Position numbers and translations under genes: made by a program. 64,000 bases of DNA from Glycomyces lechevalierae. Its GTDB lineage: Bacteria; Actinomycetota; Actinomycetes; Mycobacteriales; Micromonosporaceae. Of the stretch, positions 26,252 through 34,463 are shown in pieces (positions within the stretch are counted from its first letter, which is position 1; every line of letters starts with the position of its first letter). The notes below the pieces were generated by a model. It had not been told where the DNA came from, did no database searches, and saw nothing but the letters and a program-made list of their open reading frames with translations. The DNA lies in assembly GCF_027622945.1 (NCBI RefSeq), contig NZ_JAPZVQ010000003.1:1-64000 (forward strand), given 5' to 3'.

Positions 26252-27556
26252 ATGATCCCGTATTCGCTCCTGGCCACGGCGGTCGCGCTGACCGTCGTGG
26301 CCGGGGCCGCGGCCATGGTCGACTCGGCCCTCACGGCCGTCTCGCCCGCCCGCGCCGCCGAGCTCGCCGAGCAGCGTCAGCGGGGCGCGGAAGCCCTCGT
26401 GAAGATCATCGAGGACCTGCCGCGCCACCTCAACCTGCTCATCCTGCTGCGCCTGGCCTGCGAGGCCGCCGCGATCGCGATAGTCGCCGTCGTGGCCTTC
26501 GACTCCTGGCAGGACTCGTGGCTCGCGGTGGGCATCTCCGCCGCGATCATGACCGTCGTGTCGTTCGTCGCCATCGGCGTCGGCCCGCGCACGCTCGGCC
26601 GCCAGCACGCCTACCCGATCGCGCTCGCCGTCTCCGGGCCCGTGGCCCTGCTCGGCAAGGCCCTCGGCCCGTTCGCGAAGGTGCTCATCCTCGTCGGCAA
26701 CGCGGTCACGCCCGGCAAGGGCTTCCGCGAAGGCCCGTTCGCGACCTCGGAGATCGAGATCCGCGAGATGGTCGACGCCGCCGAGGCCCAGGGCACCGTG
26801 GACCACGAGGAGCGCGACATGATCGCCTCCGTGTTCGCCTTGGGCGACACCGTGGCCCGCGAGGTCATGGTGCCGCGCACCGCGATGGTGTGGGTCCCCG
26901 CGGACATGCACGCGGACGAGGCCGAGCAGGTCGCGCTCCGCTCCGGCTTCTCGCGCATCCCGGTCGTGGGGGAGGACCTCGACGACGTGCGCGGCGTGGT
27001 CTACCTCAAGGACCTCGTGCGCCTCGACGACCGCGTCAACCCGCACGTCAGCGAGGTCATGCGCGCGGTGTCGTTCGTCCCGGACTCGAAGCCGGTCGAC
27101 GACCTGCTGCGCGAGATGCAGACCGCCCGCATCCACATCGCCACGGTCGTGGACGAGTACGGCGGCACCGCCGGGCTCATCACCATCGAGGACATCCTCG
27201 AGGAGATCGTCGGCGAGATCACCGACGAGTACGACAACGAGCTCCCCCCGGTGGCCTGGCTCGACGACCGCACCGCGCGCGTCACCGCCCGGCTCTCCGT
27301 GCAGGACCTGGAAGAGCTGTTCGACGTCGACCTGCCCGAACTCGACGTCGACACCGTCGCCGGACTGCTCGCCGCCGAACTCGGGAAGGTCCCGCTCGCG
27401 GGCGACCGGGCCCGGCTGGGCGGACTCGAGCTGACCGCTGAAGGTACCGTTGGCCGCCGCAACCGCATCGAGACGGTCCGCGTCGCGCGCCTGCCCGAGG
27501 CCGGCGACGCCCCTGCGGCCGCCGAGAACGATGAGAGGCACAAGATCAATGTCTGA
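26252..27556 (+). CDS. CNNM/CorC-type transporter with CBS domains
   Basis: A 434-residue member of the CorB/CNNM ('hemolysin') family, thought to export or sense Mg or Co. It has an N-terminal transmembrane domain with about four helices (1-150), two CBS domains (about 190-310, with EVMVPRTAMVWV and HIATVVDEYGGTAGLITIED) and a C-terminal CorC/HlyC domain. Position between ybeY and era is conserved (Rv2366c). The stop overlaps the next start by 8 bases. Confidence 0.9.
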   Translation: MIPYSLLATAVALTVVAGAAAMVDSALTAVSPARAAELAEQRQRGAEALVKIIEDLPRHLNLLILLRLACEAAAIAIVAVVAFDSWQDSWLAVGISAAIMTVVSFVAIGVGPRTLGRQHAYPIALAVSGPVALLGKALGPFAKVLILVGNAVTPGKGFREGPFATSEIEIREMVDAAEAQGTVDHEERDMIASVFALGDTVAREVMVPRTAMVWVPADMHADEAEQVALRSGFSRIPVVGEDLDDVRGVVYLKDLVRLDDRVNPHVSEVMRAVSFVPDSKPVDDLLREMQTARIHIATVVDEYGGTAGLITIEDILEEIVGEITDEYDNELPPVAWLDDRTARVTARLSVQDLEELFDVDLPELDVDTVAGLLAAELGKVPLAGDRARLGGLELTAEGTVGRRNRIETVRVARLPEAGDAPAAAENDERHKINV

Positions 27557-27887
27557 CCTTCACGTCGACGCGCTCGACGCCGAGGACGCGAAACTCGCCA
27601 CGCTGGCCCGCGGGGCCGCGGGGCGCGTCCAGCAGCCCACCGGCGCGGCCGTGCGCGACGGCATCGGCCGCACCTACGCCTCGGCGGCCGTCGACCTCCC
27701 CTCACTGCGACTCACCGCCCTCCAGGCGGCGGTGGCGCAGGCCTACGCGGCCGGCGCCGACAAGCTTGAGGCCGCGGTGCTCTTCGGCACCGCGTCCGAC
27801 GAGGACGGCCTCCAGGCCGCCCGGGAGATCAGTGCCGACCTCACCGTCTGGTCGGTCATTCGCAAAGAGGTGACCCGTCTTGCCTAG
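27549..27887 (+). CDS. Cytidine deaminase-like protein, no zinc site
   Basis: A 112-residue protein with the cytidine deaminase fold pattern GRTYASAAVDLPSLRLTALQ, which aligns with the region normally carrying the catalytic C/H-A-E and following the substrate loop. No HAE/CAE or PCxxC zinc motif exists here; the protein has no Cys at all and only one His. A deaminase reaction is therefore unlikely, and it may be a structural or regulatory relic kept in the ybeY-era operon (compare the gene between Rv2366c and era). It overlaps corC and era by 8 bases each. Confidence 0.7.
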   Translation: MSDLHVDALDAEDAKLATLARGAAGRVQQPTGAAVRDGIGRTYASAAVDLPSLRLTALQAAVAQAYAAGADKLEAAVLFGTASDEDGLQAAREISADLTVWSVIRKEVTRLA

Positions 27888-28779
27888 CAATGACTTCCGT
27901 GCAGGTTTCGCCTGCTTCGTGGGGCGCCCCAACGCGGGCAAGTCCACCCTGACGAACGCGATCATGGGCCAGAAGATCGCGATCACCTCCAAGCGCCCGC
28001 AGACCACGCGCCACGTGGTCCGCGCGATCCTCCACCGCCCGGACTCGCAGCTCATCCTGGTGGACACGCCCGGCCTGCACCGCCCGCGCACGCTGCTCGG
28101 CGAGCGGCTGAACGACCTCGTCCGCCAGACCTGGTCCGAAGTCGACGTCATCGGCCTGTGCCTGCCGGCCAACGAGAAGCCCGGCCCGGGCGACAAGTTC
28201 ATCGCCGGCGAGATCGCCAACCTCAACGCGAAGGTCGTCGCGGTCGTCACCAAGATCGACCTCGTCTCCAAGGACGCCCTCGTGCGCCACCTGACGAACG
28301 TCGCCGCCCTCGCGGACTTCGCGGACATCGTCCCGGTCTCGGCCAAGACCGGCGACAACCTCGACGAGCTCGTGGGCGTCCTCTCGGACAAACTGCCCGA
28401 GTCCCCCCAGCTCTACCCGGACGGGATGATCACCGAGGAGCCCGAGCGGGTCATGATGGCCGAGCTCATTCGCGAGGCCGCCCTCGAAGGCGTCCGCGAC
28501 GAGCTGCCCCACTCCCTCGCCGTCGTCATCGAGGACGTCGAGGACGAGGACTCCGACGGCGGCCCCCGCAAGAAGATCTGGGCCGAGATCTACGTCGAGC
28601 GCGACAGCCAGAAGGGCATCATCATCGGCAAGGGCGGCGAACGCCTCAAGCGCGTCGGCACCAAGGCCCGCAAGGGCATCGCCCAGCTCATCGACAGCCG
28701 TGTCTACCTCGACCTCCACGTGCGCGTCGCCAAGGACTGGCAGCGCGACCCGAAGATGCTCGAACGCCTCGGCTTCTGA
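27880..28779 (+). CDS. era: GTPase Era
   Basis: Era binds the 3' end of 16S rRNA and GTP during 30S maturation. The 299-residue protein has GRPNAGKST near 14-22, switch and DTPGLHRP near 62, TKID near 122, SAKTG near 150, and a C-terminal KH domain with GIIIGKGGERLK near 247. The start is TTG 27880, with AGAGG 9 bases upstream and an 8-bp overlap with the preceding gene. It closes the ribosome-maturation operon begun by phoH. Confidence 0.96.
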   Translation: MPSNDFRAGFACFVGRPNAGKSTLTNAIMGQKIAITSKRPQTTRHVVRAILHRPDSQLILVDTPGLHRPRTLLGERLNDLVRQTWSEVDVIGLCLPANEKPGPGDKFIAGEIANLNAKVVAVVTKIDLVSKDALVRHLTNVAALADFADIVPVSAKTGDNLDELVGVLSDKLPESPQLYPDGMITEEPERVMMAELIREAALEGVRDELPHSLAVVIEDVEDEDSDGGPRKKIWAEIYVERDSQKGIIIGKGGERLKRVGTKARKGIAQLIDSRVYLDLHVRVAKDWQRDPKMLERLGF

Positions 28780-28787
28780 CCGACATC

Positions 28788-28831
28788 GCGAACGGCCCGG
28801 CCTCCCATTCGCGGGAAGCCGGGCCGTTCGC
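28788..28831 (+). terminator. era operon terminator
   Basis: A long stem (GCGAACGGCCCGGC with GCCGGGCCGTTCGC) closed by an inner TCCC/GGGA pairing lies 8 bp after the era stop. No T tract. Confidence 0.8.
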
Positions 28832-28933
28832 ATTCCCCATTCCCGAGAAACACCAGGTGAACGCGCGGTGACTGCGCTCACGGACCCCGCTGTGGCAGCA
28901 CCGGAATGGGATCATGTACTCTTTAACTACCGA

Positions 28934-29007
28934 CGCGGGATAGAGCAGCTCGGTAGCTCGCCAGGCTCATAACCTGGAGGTCGGTGGTTCAAATCCGCCT
29001 CCCGCTA
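28934..29007 (+). tRNA. Initiator tRNA-fMet (CAU)
   Basis: A 74-base cloverleaf without encoded CCA, anticodon CAT. Initiator marks: the first base pair is an unpaired C1-T72, and D-stem pair 11-24 is A-T, both typical of tRNA-fMet. The anticodon stem is CCAGG/CCTGG, so the last three pairs are A-T, G-C, G-C in place of the usual three G-C pairs. A terminator follows 7 bases downstream. TACTCT at 28917-28922 may be its -10. Confidence 0.93.
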
Positions 29008-29014
29008 CTGGATG

Positions 29015-29052
29015 AAAAACCCGGTTTCCTCGAAAGAGGGAACCGGGTTTTT
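29015..29052 (+). terminator. tRNA-fMet terminator
   Basis: AAAACCCGGTTTCCTC pairs with GAGGGAACCGGGTTTT around GAAA, with a T5 end. It is a bidirectional intrinsic terminator, and also ends the minus-strand gene at 29089. Confidence 0.88.
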
Positions 29053-29088
29053 CTGTGTTTCCTGATAGGCGTGAATGGTGTCTCGTGG

Positions 29089-29505
29089 TCAGTGCGCTGT
29101 TTTGGTGGCGTCGTCGTTCCTTGTGGCCATGAGGGACGGTCCTGATGTGGCGAGGGACCAGAGGGCCAGGGTGGCGAGTGCGATGAGGACGACCGACCAG
29201 CCGGGTTCGATCGGGAGCCAGAGGAAGTTCGCCAGGAGCGAGGCGGCCGCGAGGGCCAGGCCCAGGAGGCGGGCCAGGGCGTTGGCGCGGAGGACGCCGA
29301 TGCCGACCGCGATGGCGAGGACGCCGATGATGAGGTGGACGAGGCCCCAGGCGCCGATGCTGAATCCGAAGTCGTAGCCGGGCGGGGCGGTGAAGTAGCC
29401 GCCGGTCGAGAGGGCCGCGATGCCTTGGACGGCTTGGACGAGGCCGCCGAGCATGAGCAGGAGCGCTCCGGGCAGGGCCCGTTTGGTGCTGATCGTCGAT
29501 GACAT
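29089..29505 (-). CDS. DUF7144-type four-helix membrane protein
   Basis: A 138-residue integral membrane protein with four hydrophobic helices (about 10-30, 52-72, 78-98, 102-122). The loop after helix 2 (GVLRANALARLLGLALA) matches the R/G-NxxAR pattern of the actinobacterial DUF7144/DUF4383-like group, whose function is unknown. ATG 29505 begins SSTISTKRALPG. It faces the tRNA terminator and has no operon partner. Confidence 0.75.
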   Translation of the reverse strand: MSSTISTKRALPGALLLMLGGLVQAVQGIAALSTGGYFTAPPGYDFGFSIGAWGLVHLIIGVLAIAVGIGVLRANALARLLGLALAAASLLANFLWLPIEPGWSVVLIALATLALWSLATSGPSLMATRNDDATKTAH

Positions 29506-29684
29506 CGCTTCCCCCGATCCGAATGCGGCTGATTCGATCATCGTCGCGTGGAGGGCCGCGTGTCCGCGGGTTGGCGAATGCGGGCGGTTCGGGAAATCGG
29601 CCGGGGCAGGTTCGGGTTCCGTGTAGCGTCCGGAATCGCGGGCGTGTTCGCCGCGTTCAACCTGCGCACGATGGGAGTGCCACG

Positions 29685-29978
29685 ATGATTCGACGAGCCG
29701 GACGACCGGGACTGCTCGGCACGATGGCCCGGACCGCGGTCGTCGCGGGTACGGCCGGGGCCGTGAACCGCGGGATGAACCGCGCCGCGGAGAACCGGGC
29801 GCAGACGCAGGCCGACGCGGAGGCTTACCGCCAGCAGCAGACCGCACCGCCGCCCGCCGCCGCCCCTGCGGGCGGGGACGACATGATCGCGAAGCTGAAC
29901 CAGCTCGGCCAGTTGCACGCCTCGGGCGTGCTCTCCGACGACGAGTTCGCCGCCGCCAAAGCGAAGCTCCTGGCCTGA
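29685..29978 (+). CDS. SHOCT domain protein
   Basis: A 97-residue protein. The N-terminus is basic and Ala/Gly-rich (RRAGRPGLLGTMARTAVVAG), with a weak hydrophobic patch; a Gln/Pro/Ala linker follows. The end is a short SHOCT motif: KLNQLGQLHASGVLSDDEF then AAAKAKLL. SHOCT motifs are thought to mediate oligomerisation and occur at the ends of many membrane proteins. GGGAG lies 8 bases before ATG 29685. A broken holin-like gene follows 13 bp later. Confidence 0.8.
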   Translation: MIRRAGRPGLLGTMARTAVVAGTAGAVNRGMNRAAENRAQTQADAEAYRQQQTAPPPAAAPAGGDDMIAKLNQLGQLHASGVLSDDEFAAAKAKLLA

Positions 29979-29991
29979 GCGGGAGCCGGCC

Positions 29992-30110
29992 ATGCGGTTC
30001 ATCGTCCACACCCTGGTCACGGCCGCGGCGCTCGCGCTCGTCGCGCTGTTGTTGAGCGGGAGATCGACGGGTGCTGGCCCGCCTCCTGGGGTGCGCTGCT
30101 CGTGAGCATC
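29992..30110 (+). pseudogene. Decayed phage-holin-like membrane gene
   Basis: The frame begins MRFIVHTLVTAAALALVA, the usual start of actinobacterial 'phage holin family' four-helix membrane proteins. After about 23 codons the reading jumps frame at 30058-30062; the next conserved stretch (EIDGCWPASWGALLVSI, 30060-30110) is in another frame. Nothing homologous follows. A one-base shift and a 3' loss have killed the gene. The family is widespread in chromosomes, so this is not by itself a sign of prophage. Confidence 0.6.
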
Positions 30111-30254
30111 GGGCATCGGCCCGGCCTTCCCCGATCGCAAGGCCTCCTGGCCTCACGCCAGGAACGTTGAGGTCGCATTCGTGCCAGCATTCGCGGTGGT
30201 CTGCGGGTGGAGTTGAGCGGCACTGTTCGCCGCTCTCAGACGGGACCTCCGCCC

Positions 30255-31430
30255 ATGACCACTGCAACCCTGCCCGCTTCCGACGCTCGTCTACGAGGTT
30301 CTTGGCCTGCCGTGGCCGCCGTGATGGCGGGGATCTTCGTCATCGTCACGACGGAGATCCTGCCGATCGGGCTGCTGACCTCGATCGGCGCGGATTTCGC
30401 GATCTCGGACGGCATGGCCGGGCTCATGATGACCATGCCCGGGTTCCTGGCCGCGGTGGCCGCGCCGCTGGTCACCGTAGCGACCGCGCGGTTCGACCGG
30501 CGCCTGATGCTCTGCCTGCTCATCCTCCTGCTGGCCGTCGCCAATGTGCTTGCGGCCGTTGCCGAGACCTACTGGCTGCTGCTGGCCTCGCGCGTGCTGG
30601 TCGGGGTGGTCATCGGCGGGTTCTGGTCGATCGGCGCCGGGCTCGCGGACCGGTTGGTGCCCGCGGCGTCGGTGGGCCGGGCGACGGCCGTGATCTTCTC
30701 CGCCGTCCCGCTCGGGTCCGTGCTCGGCGTTCCGGCCGGGACGCTCATCGGGGACCTCGCCGGGTGGCGCACCGCGTTCGTCGTGCTCGGGGCGTTGAGC
30801 GCCTTGGTGCTCGCCGCGCTGGCGTTCACGCTGCCCCGTCTGCCCGCGCAGGTCGCCACGCGGCCCAGCGTCCTCCTGGGGCTGCTGCGGGGCGTCGACA
30901 CGCGGTTCGCCCTGGCGGCGACGTTCCTGATCGTCCTGGCGCACTTCGGGGCCTACACGTACGTCACGCCGTTTCTCGAGCAGGTGACGGGCGCGGGTCC
31001 GGCCACGGTCACCGTGGTGCTCTTGGCCTATGGCGCGGCCGGGATCGCGGGGAACCTGGTGTTGGGCGGCCTGGTCGTGCGGTTCCCTCGCGGCGCGTTC
31101 GCTTTGGCGGCGTTGGCGATCGGTGTCGCGACGCTGCTCTTGCCGGTGCTCGGGCACGGGCTCGCCGGGGCGGTCGTGCTGCTCGTGGTCTGGGGCGCGG
31201 CGTACGGCGGGGTGCCGGTCTGCTCGCAGACCTGGTTCGCGAACGCCGCGCCGGGCGCCCGGGAAGCGGCGTCAGTGCTGTTCACGGCCTCGTTCCAGGC
31301 GACGATCGGATTCGGCGCGCTCCTCGGCGGCGCGGTGCTCGACCGGTCCTCGGTGTCGGCGGTCATGGTCGCGGCCGGTGTCACCGCCCTGCTCATGGCC
31401 GCGCTGGTCGGCGTTCGGAAGGGCGCCTAG
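30255..31430 (+). CDS. MFS transporter, DHA1-type exporter
   Basis: A 391-residue, 12-helix major facilitator. Helix 1 contains TTEILPIGLL, the loop 2-3 motif is RFDRRLMLC, and helix 5 holds the motif-C-like GSVLGVPAGTLIGD, typical of drug/arabinose-type antiporters (YdhP/AraJ-like). The substrate is unknown. It has a clear paralogue at 51414 with the same motifs. It ends by overlapping the convergent LacI gene by 4 bases. The 144 bp before it hold no other gene. Confidence 0.88.
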   Translation: MTTATLPASDARLRGSWPAVAAVMAGIFVIVTTEILPIGLLTSIGADFAISDGMAGLMMTMPGFLAAVAAPLVTVATARFDRRLMLCLLILLLAVANVLAAVAETYWLLLASRVLVGVVIGGFWSIGAGLADRLVPAASVGRATAVIFSAVPLGSVLGVPAGTLIGDLAGWRTAFVVLGALSALVLAALAFTLPRLPAQVATRPSVLLGLLRGVDTRFALAATFLIVLAHFGAYTYVTPFLEQVTGAGPATVTVVLLAYGAAGIAGNLVLGGLVVRFPRGAFALAALAIGVATLLLPVLGHGLAGAVVLLVVWGAAYGGVPVCSQTWFANAAPGAREAASVLFTASFQATIGFGALLGGAVLDRSSVSAVMVAAGVTALLMAALVGVRKGA

Positions 31431-32467
31431 CGGGGCTGGGCGGTCGAGGCGCGGACGACGAGTTTGGCGTCGCAGACGGTCTCGCGGCCGGGAAGGGCGC
31501 CGTTCTCCAAGCGCTCCACGGCATGTCGGACGGCGTGCTCGGCGATGCCGGTGGCGTCCTGGCGGACCGTCGTGAGGTTGATGTGGGAGAGGTGCGAGAG
31601 GTTGCTGTCGTCGTAGCCGACGATCGAGACCTCGCCGGGGACGTCGACGCCGCCGCTGCGCAGGGCGTGCATGAGGCCGATCGCGCAGCGGTCGTTGGCG
31701 GCCAGGACCGCGGTCGGGAGCGAGTCCTCGCTGAGGAGGAGCATCCCGGCCGCGATGCCGGCGTCCTCGTCCTGGGCGCCGGGGATCACGCGGATCTCGT
31801 CGGCGAGGCGGTGGCGGCGCATGGCGGCGCGGTAGGCGGTGCGGCGGTCGGCCGAGCCGGGGCCCTTGCCGCCGTCGATGTGCACGATGCGGCGGTGGCC
31901 GAGGTCGACGAGGTGGTCGACGGCCTGGCGGACGCCCTTGGCCTCGGCGGTGTGGACGCTGTCGACGCCGGGGGTGGTCGCCTTGCGGCCGACGACGACC
32001 GTGGGGACGGTGCCGCCGAGGCGTTCCGTGGCGTGCGATTCGGGGTCGGAGACGAGGAGCACGAGGGCTTCGCAGCGGTGGCCGAGGAGCGCTCCCGTGG
32101 CCATGTGCTCGTCGCGGCCGGGCGCGACGGCCGAGAGGAGGACGTCGTAGCCGAGCTGCCCGGCGGCCGGGTAGATGGCCTTGACGACCTCGGCGTGGAA
32201 GGGCTGCTCGAGGTTCATGAGGACGCCGAGGGTGCGGCTGCGGCCGCGCGCGAGCATCTGGGCGGCGCTGTCGGGGCGGTAGCCGAGCTCTTCGGCGGCT
32301 TTGAGGACGCGCTCGCGGGTCGCCGCCCCGGCGCCGGGGCGGTCGCGCAGGACCAGGGAGACGAGGGTGCGGGAGACGCCGGCGCGCTTGGCGACGTCGG
32401 CCATCGTGGCGCGCGGCGGGGCGCCCTGGGGGGCCTCTTGCTGCTGCGGCTCGAGCGCTTCGTCCAA
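31427..32467 (-). CDS. LacI family regulator, likely of inositol genes
   Basis: A 346-residue repressor. The N-terminal helix-turn-helix reads MADVAKRAGVSRTLVSLVLR (residues 22-41) with the hinge helix AAQMLARGRSRTLGVL; a periplasmic-binding-protein-like sensor domain follows. The start is TTG 32467 with AGGAGAGGA 7 bases upstream; ATG 32404 would trim the Gln/Glu/Pro-rich lead. It is divergent from iolC, and the gap contains palindromic ACTGTCGC half-sites, so it is the likely repressor of the iol operon. Confidence 0.88.
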   Translation of the reverse strand: MDEALEPQQQEAPQGAPPRATMADVAKRAGVSRTLVSLVLRDRPGAGAATRERVLKAAEELGYRPDSAAQMLARGRSRTLGVLMNLEQPFHAEVVKAIYPAAGQLGYDVLLSAVAPGRDEHMATGALLGHRCEALVLLVSDPESHATERLGGTVPTVVVGRKATTPGVDSVHTAEAKGVRQAVDHLVDLGHRRIVHIDGGKGPGSADRRTAYRAAMRRHRLADEIRVIPGAQDEDAGIAAGMLLLSEDSLPTAVLAANDRCAIGLMHALRSGGVDVPGEVSIVGYDDSNLSHLSHINLTTVRQDATGIAEHAVRHAVERLENGALPGRETVCDAKLVVRASTAQPR

Positions 32468-32540
32468 CGACTCATCCTCTCCTGGCCTCGGTGGGGCGAC
32501 CGGGCGGTGACCCGAGTTTATTTCCGTCCGGCGGGGCGGC

Positions 32541-32606
32541 TTGACGCGCGGCCCCGGAAGTGAGTATATTCCAAATCACTGTCGCGCGACAGTAACGCGC
32601 GACAGT
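32541..32606 (+). promoter_or_regulatory. iol promoter and operators
   Basis: TTGACG (32541-32546) and TATATT (32565-32570), 18 bases apart, form the iolC promoter. Just downstream ACTGTCGCGCGACAGT (32578-32593) is a perfect 16-bp palindrome with central CG, typical for LacI regulators, and a second half-copy CGCGCGACAGT follows at 32596-32606. Confidence 0.8.
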
Positions 32607-32641
32607 GGAGCGCTCCAGATTTCACGCACGAGGAGGTGCCT

Positions 32642-33601
32642 GTGGCCGCGAGGCATGACGTCGTCACGATGGGCCGGGTAGGGGTCGACATCTACCCGCA
32701 GCAGATCGGGGTCGGCCTCGAGGACGTCGAGTCCTTCGGCAAGTTCCTGGGCGGCAGCCCCACGAACGTCGCCGTAGCCGCGGCCAGGTACGGACGCAGC
32801 GCCGCCGTCATCACCAAGACCGGCGCCGACCCGTTCGGCCGGTTCGTGCGCAACGCGCTCCGCGGGTACGGGGTCGACGACGCGTTTGTGGGGACCTCGG
32901 AGGGGCTTCCCACGCCGGTCACGTTCTGCGAGATCTTCCCCCCCGACGACTTCCCGCTCTACTTCTACCGGCTTCCCAAAGCTCCTGACCTCGACATTCG
33001 CGCGGTGGAGCTGGACTTCGACGCCATCCGAGATGCTTCGGTCTTCTGGGTGACCGTCACCGGGCTGTGCCAGGAGCCTTCGCGCTCGGCCACGCTCGCG
33101 GCGCTCGAGGCGAGGGGCAAGCGCGGGATCACCGTGCTCGACCTCGACTACCGGCCGATGTTCTGGGACTCGCCCCAGGCCGCCCGCGACTGGGTGAAAC
33201 TGGCTTTGCCGCACGTCACCGTCGCGGTCGGCAACCGTGAGGAATGCGAGGTCGCCGTGGGTGCGACGGACACTCCCGCCGAAGCCGCCCGGGCGCTCCG
33301 CGCGGCCGGCGTCTCGCTCGCCGTCGTCAAGCAGGGCCCGAAAGGCGTGCTCGCCCTCGACGACAGCGGCCAAGTGGAAGTGCCGCCCGCGCCCGTGAAC
33401 GTGGTCAACGGCCTCGGCGCCGGCGACGCCTTCGGCGGCGCTCTCGTCCACGGCCTGCTCGCGGGCTGGGAGACCGAGCGGATCATGCGCTTCGCCAACG
33501 CGGCGGGCGCGATCGTCGCGGGCGAACTCGCCTGCTCCGACGCCATGCCGACCGAAGCCGAAGTGGAGCGCAAGTTGCAGGAGGCACGCGATGTGGAGTG
33601 A
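32642..33601 (+). CDS. iolC: 5-dehydro-2-deoxygluconokinase
   Basis: IolC phosphorylates 5-dehydro-2-deoxy-D-gluconate in myo-inositol breakdown. The 319-residue PfkB-family kinase has GGSPTNVAVAAARYG near 35-49 and the ATP/catalytic motif NGLGAGDAFGGALVHGLL near 256-273 with the catalytic Asp. GTG 32642 is preferred, because the other frame start at 32636 lies inside the AGGAGG Shine-Dalgarno (32631-32636). It is the first gene of a tight iol operon with overlaps between the first four genes. Confidence 0.9.
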   Translation: MAARHDVVTMGRVGVDIYPQQIGVGLEDVESFGKFLGGSPTNVAVAAARYGRSAAVITKTGADPFGRFVRNALRGYGVDDAFVGTSEGLPTPVTFCEIFPPDDFPLYFYRLPKAPDLDIRAVELDFDAIRDASVFWVTVTGLCQEPSRSATLAALEARGKRGITVLDLDYRPMFWDSPQAARDWVKLALPHVTVAVGNREECEVAVGATDTPAEAARALRAAGVSLAVVKQGPKGVLALDDSGQVEVPPAPVNVVNGLGAGDAFGGALVHGLLAGWETERIMRFANAAGAIVAGELACSDAMPTEAEVERKLQEARDVE

Positions 33602-34463
33602 CCGGCTCGCCGAACTGGCCCGGATCCGCCTCACCGACCCCGCCGCGATCCGCAAGGCCGCCGACGCCCGCAAACGCGCCACGAGTCCCGTCGGGCCCTC
33701 GGGCAAGTGCTTCATCATCGCCGCCGACCACCCCGCCCGCGGCGCGCTCGCCACGGGCGGCGACCCGATGGCCATGGCCGACCGCGGGGACCTGCTCGGC
33801 CGGCTCGTCGTCGCGCTCCGGAACCCTGGGTGCAACGGGGTGCTGGGGACCGCCGACATCCTCGAGGACCTGCTGCTGCTCGGGGCCCTGGACGGGAAGG
33901 TCGTCTTCGGGTCGATGAACCGCGGCGGCCTCGCCGGCGCCTCGTTCGAGATCGACGACCGGTTCACCGGCATGCGCGCTGAATCCATCGCCCGCATGGG
34001 ATTCGACGGCGGCAAGACGCTCACCCGGATCGATCTCGGGGACGACCGCACCGCGCCGACGCTGGAGGCGACGGCGCATGCCGTTGACGCCCTTGCCGAA
34101 CGTGGGCTGATCGCGATGGTCGAGCCGTTCATGTCGAAGCGCGTGGACGGCAAGGTCGTGAACGACTTGACGACGGAGGGGGTCGTCAAGTCGGTCGCGA
34201 TCGCCTCGGGCCTCGGCTCGACCTCGGCCTACACCTGGTTGAAGGTCCCGACCGCGCCGGACATGGCGCGGGTCGCGGCCGCTTCGACGCTCCCCATGGT
34301 GATCCTCGGCGGCGAGGTCGCCGACCTTGCGGCCCAACGCGAAAGCTGGGGCGCCTCGCTGAGCTTGCCCAATGTGGTCGGTCTGACCGTCGGACGGTCG
34401 CTCCTCTACCCGGCCGACGGCGACGTCGCCGGGGCCGTCGACGCGGTGGTGAGCCTGCTGTGA
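33591..34463 (+). CDS. Cgl0158-type (beta/alpha)8 aldolase-like protein
   Basis: A 290-residue TIM-barrel protein of the DeoC/FbaB-like Cgl0158 group that replaces IolJ in many actinobacterial inositol operons. It would split 6-phospho-5-dehydro-2-deoxygluconate into malonate semialdehyde and dihydroxyacetone phosphate. FIIAADHPARGAL near 37 and GFDGGKTLTRID near 138 (a strand-6-like Lys) look like aldolase active-site blocks. The reaction is inferred from the neighbours. It overlaps iolC by 11 bases and iolB by 4. Confidence 0.8.
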   Translation: MWSDRLAELARIRLTDPAAIRKAADARKRATSPVGPSGKCFIIAADHPARGALATGGDPMAMADRGDLLGRLVVALRNPGCNGVLGTADILEDLLLLGALDGKVVFGSMNRGGLAGASFEIDDRFTGMRAESIARMGFDGGKTLTRIDLGDDRTAPTLEATAHAVDALAERGLIAMVEPFMSKRVDGKVVNDLTTEGVVKSVAIASGLGSTSAYTWLKVPTAPDMARVAAASTLPMVILGGEVADLAAQRESWGASLSLPNVVGLTVGRSLLYPADGDVAGAVDAVVSLL

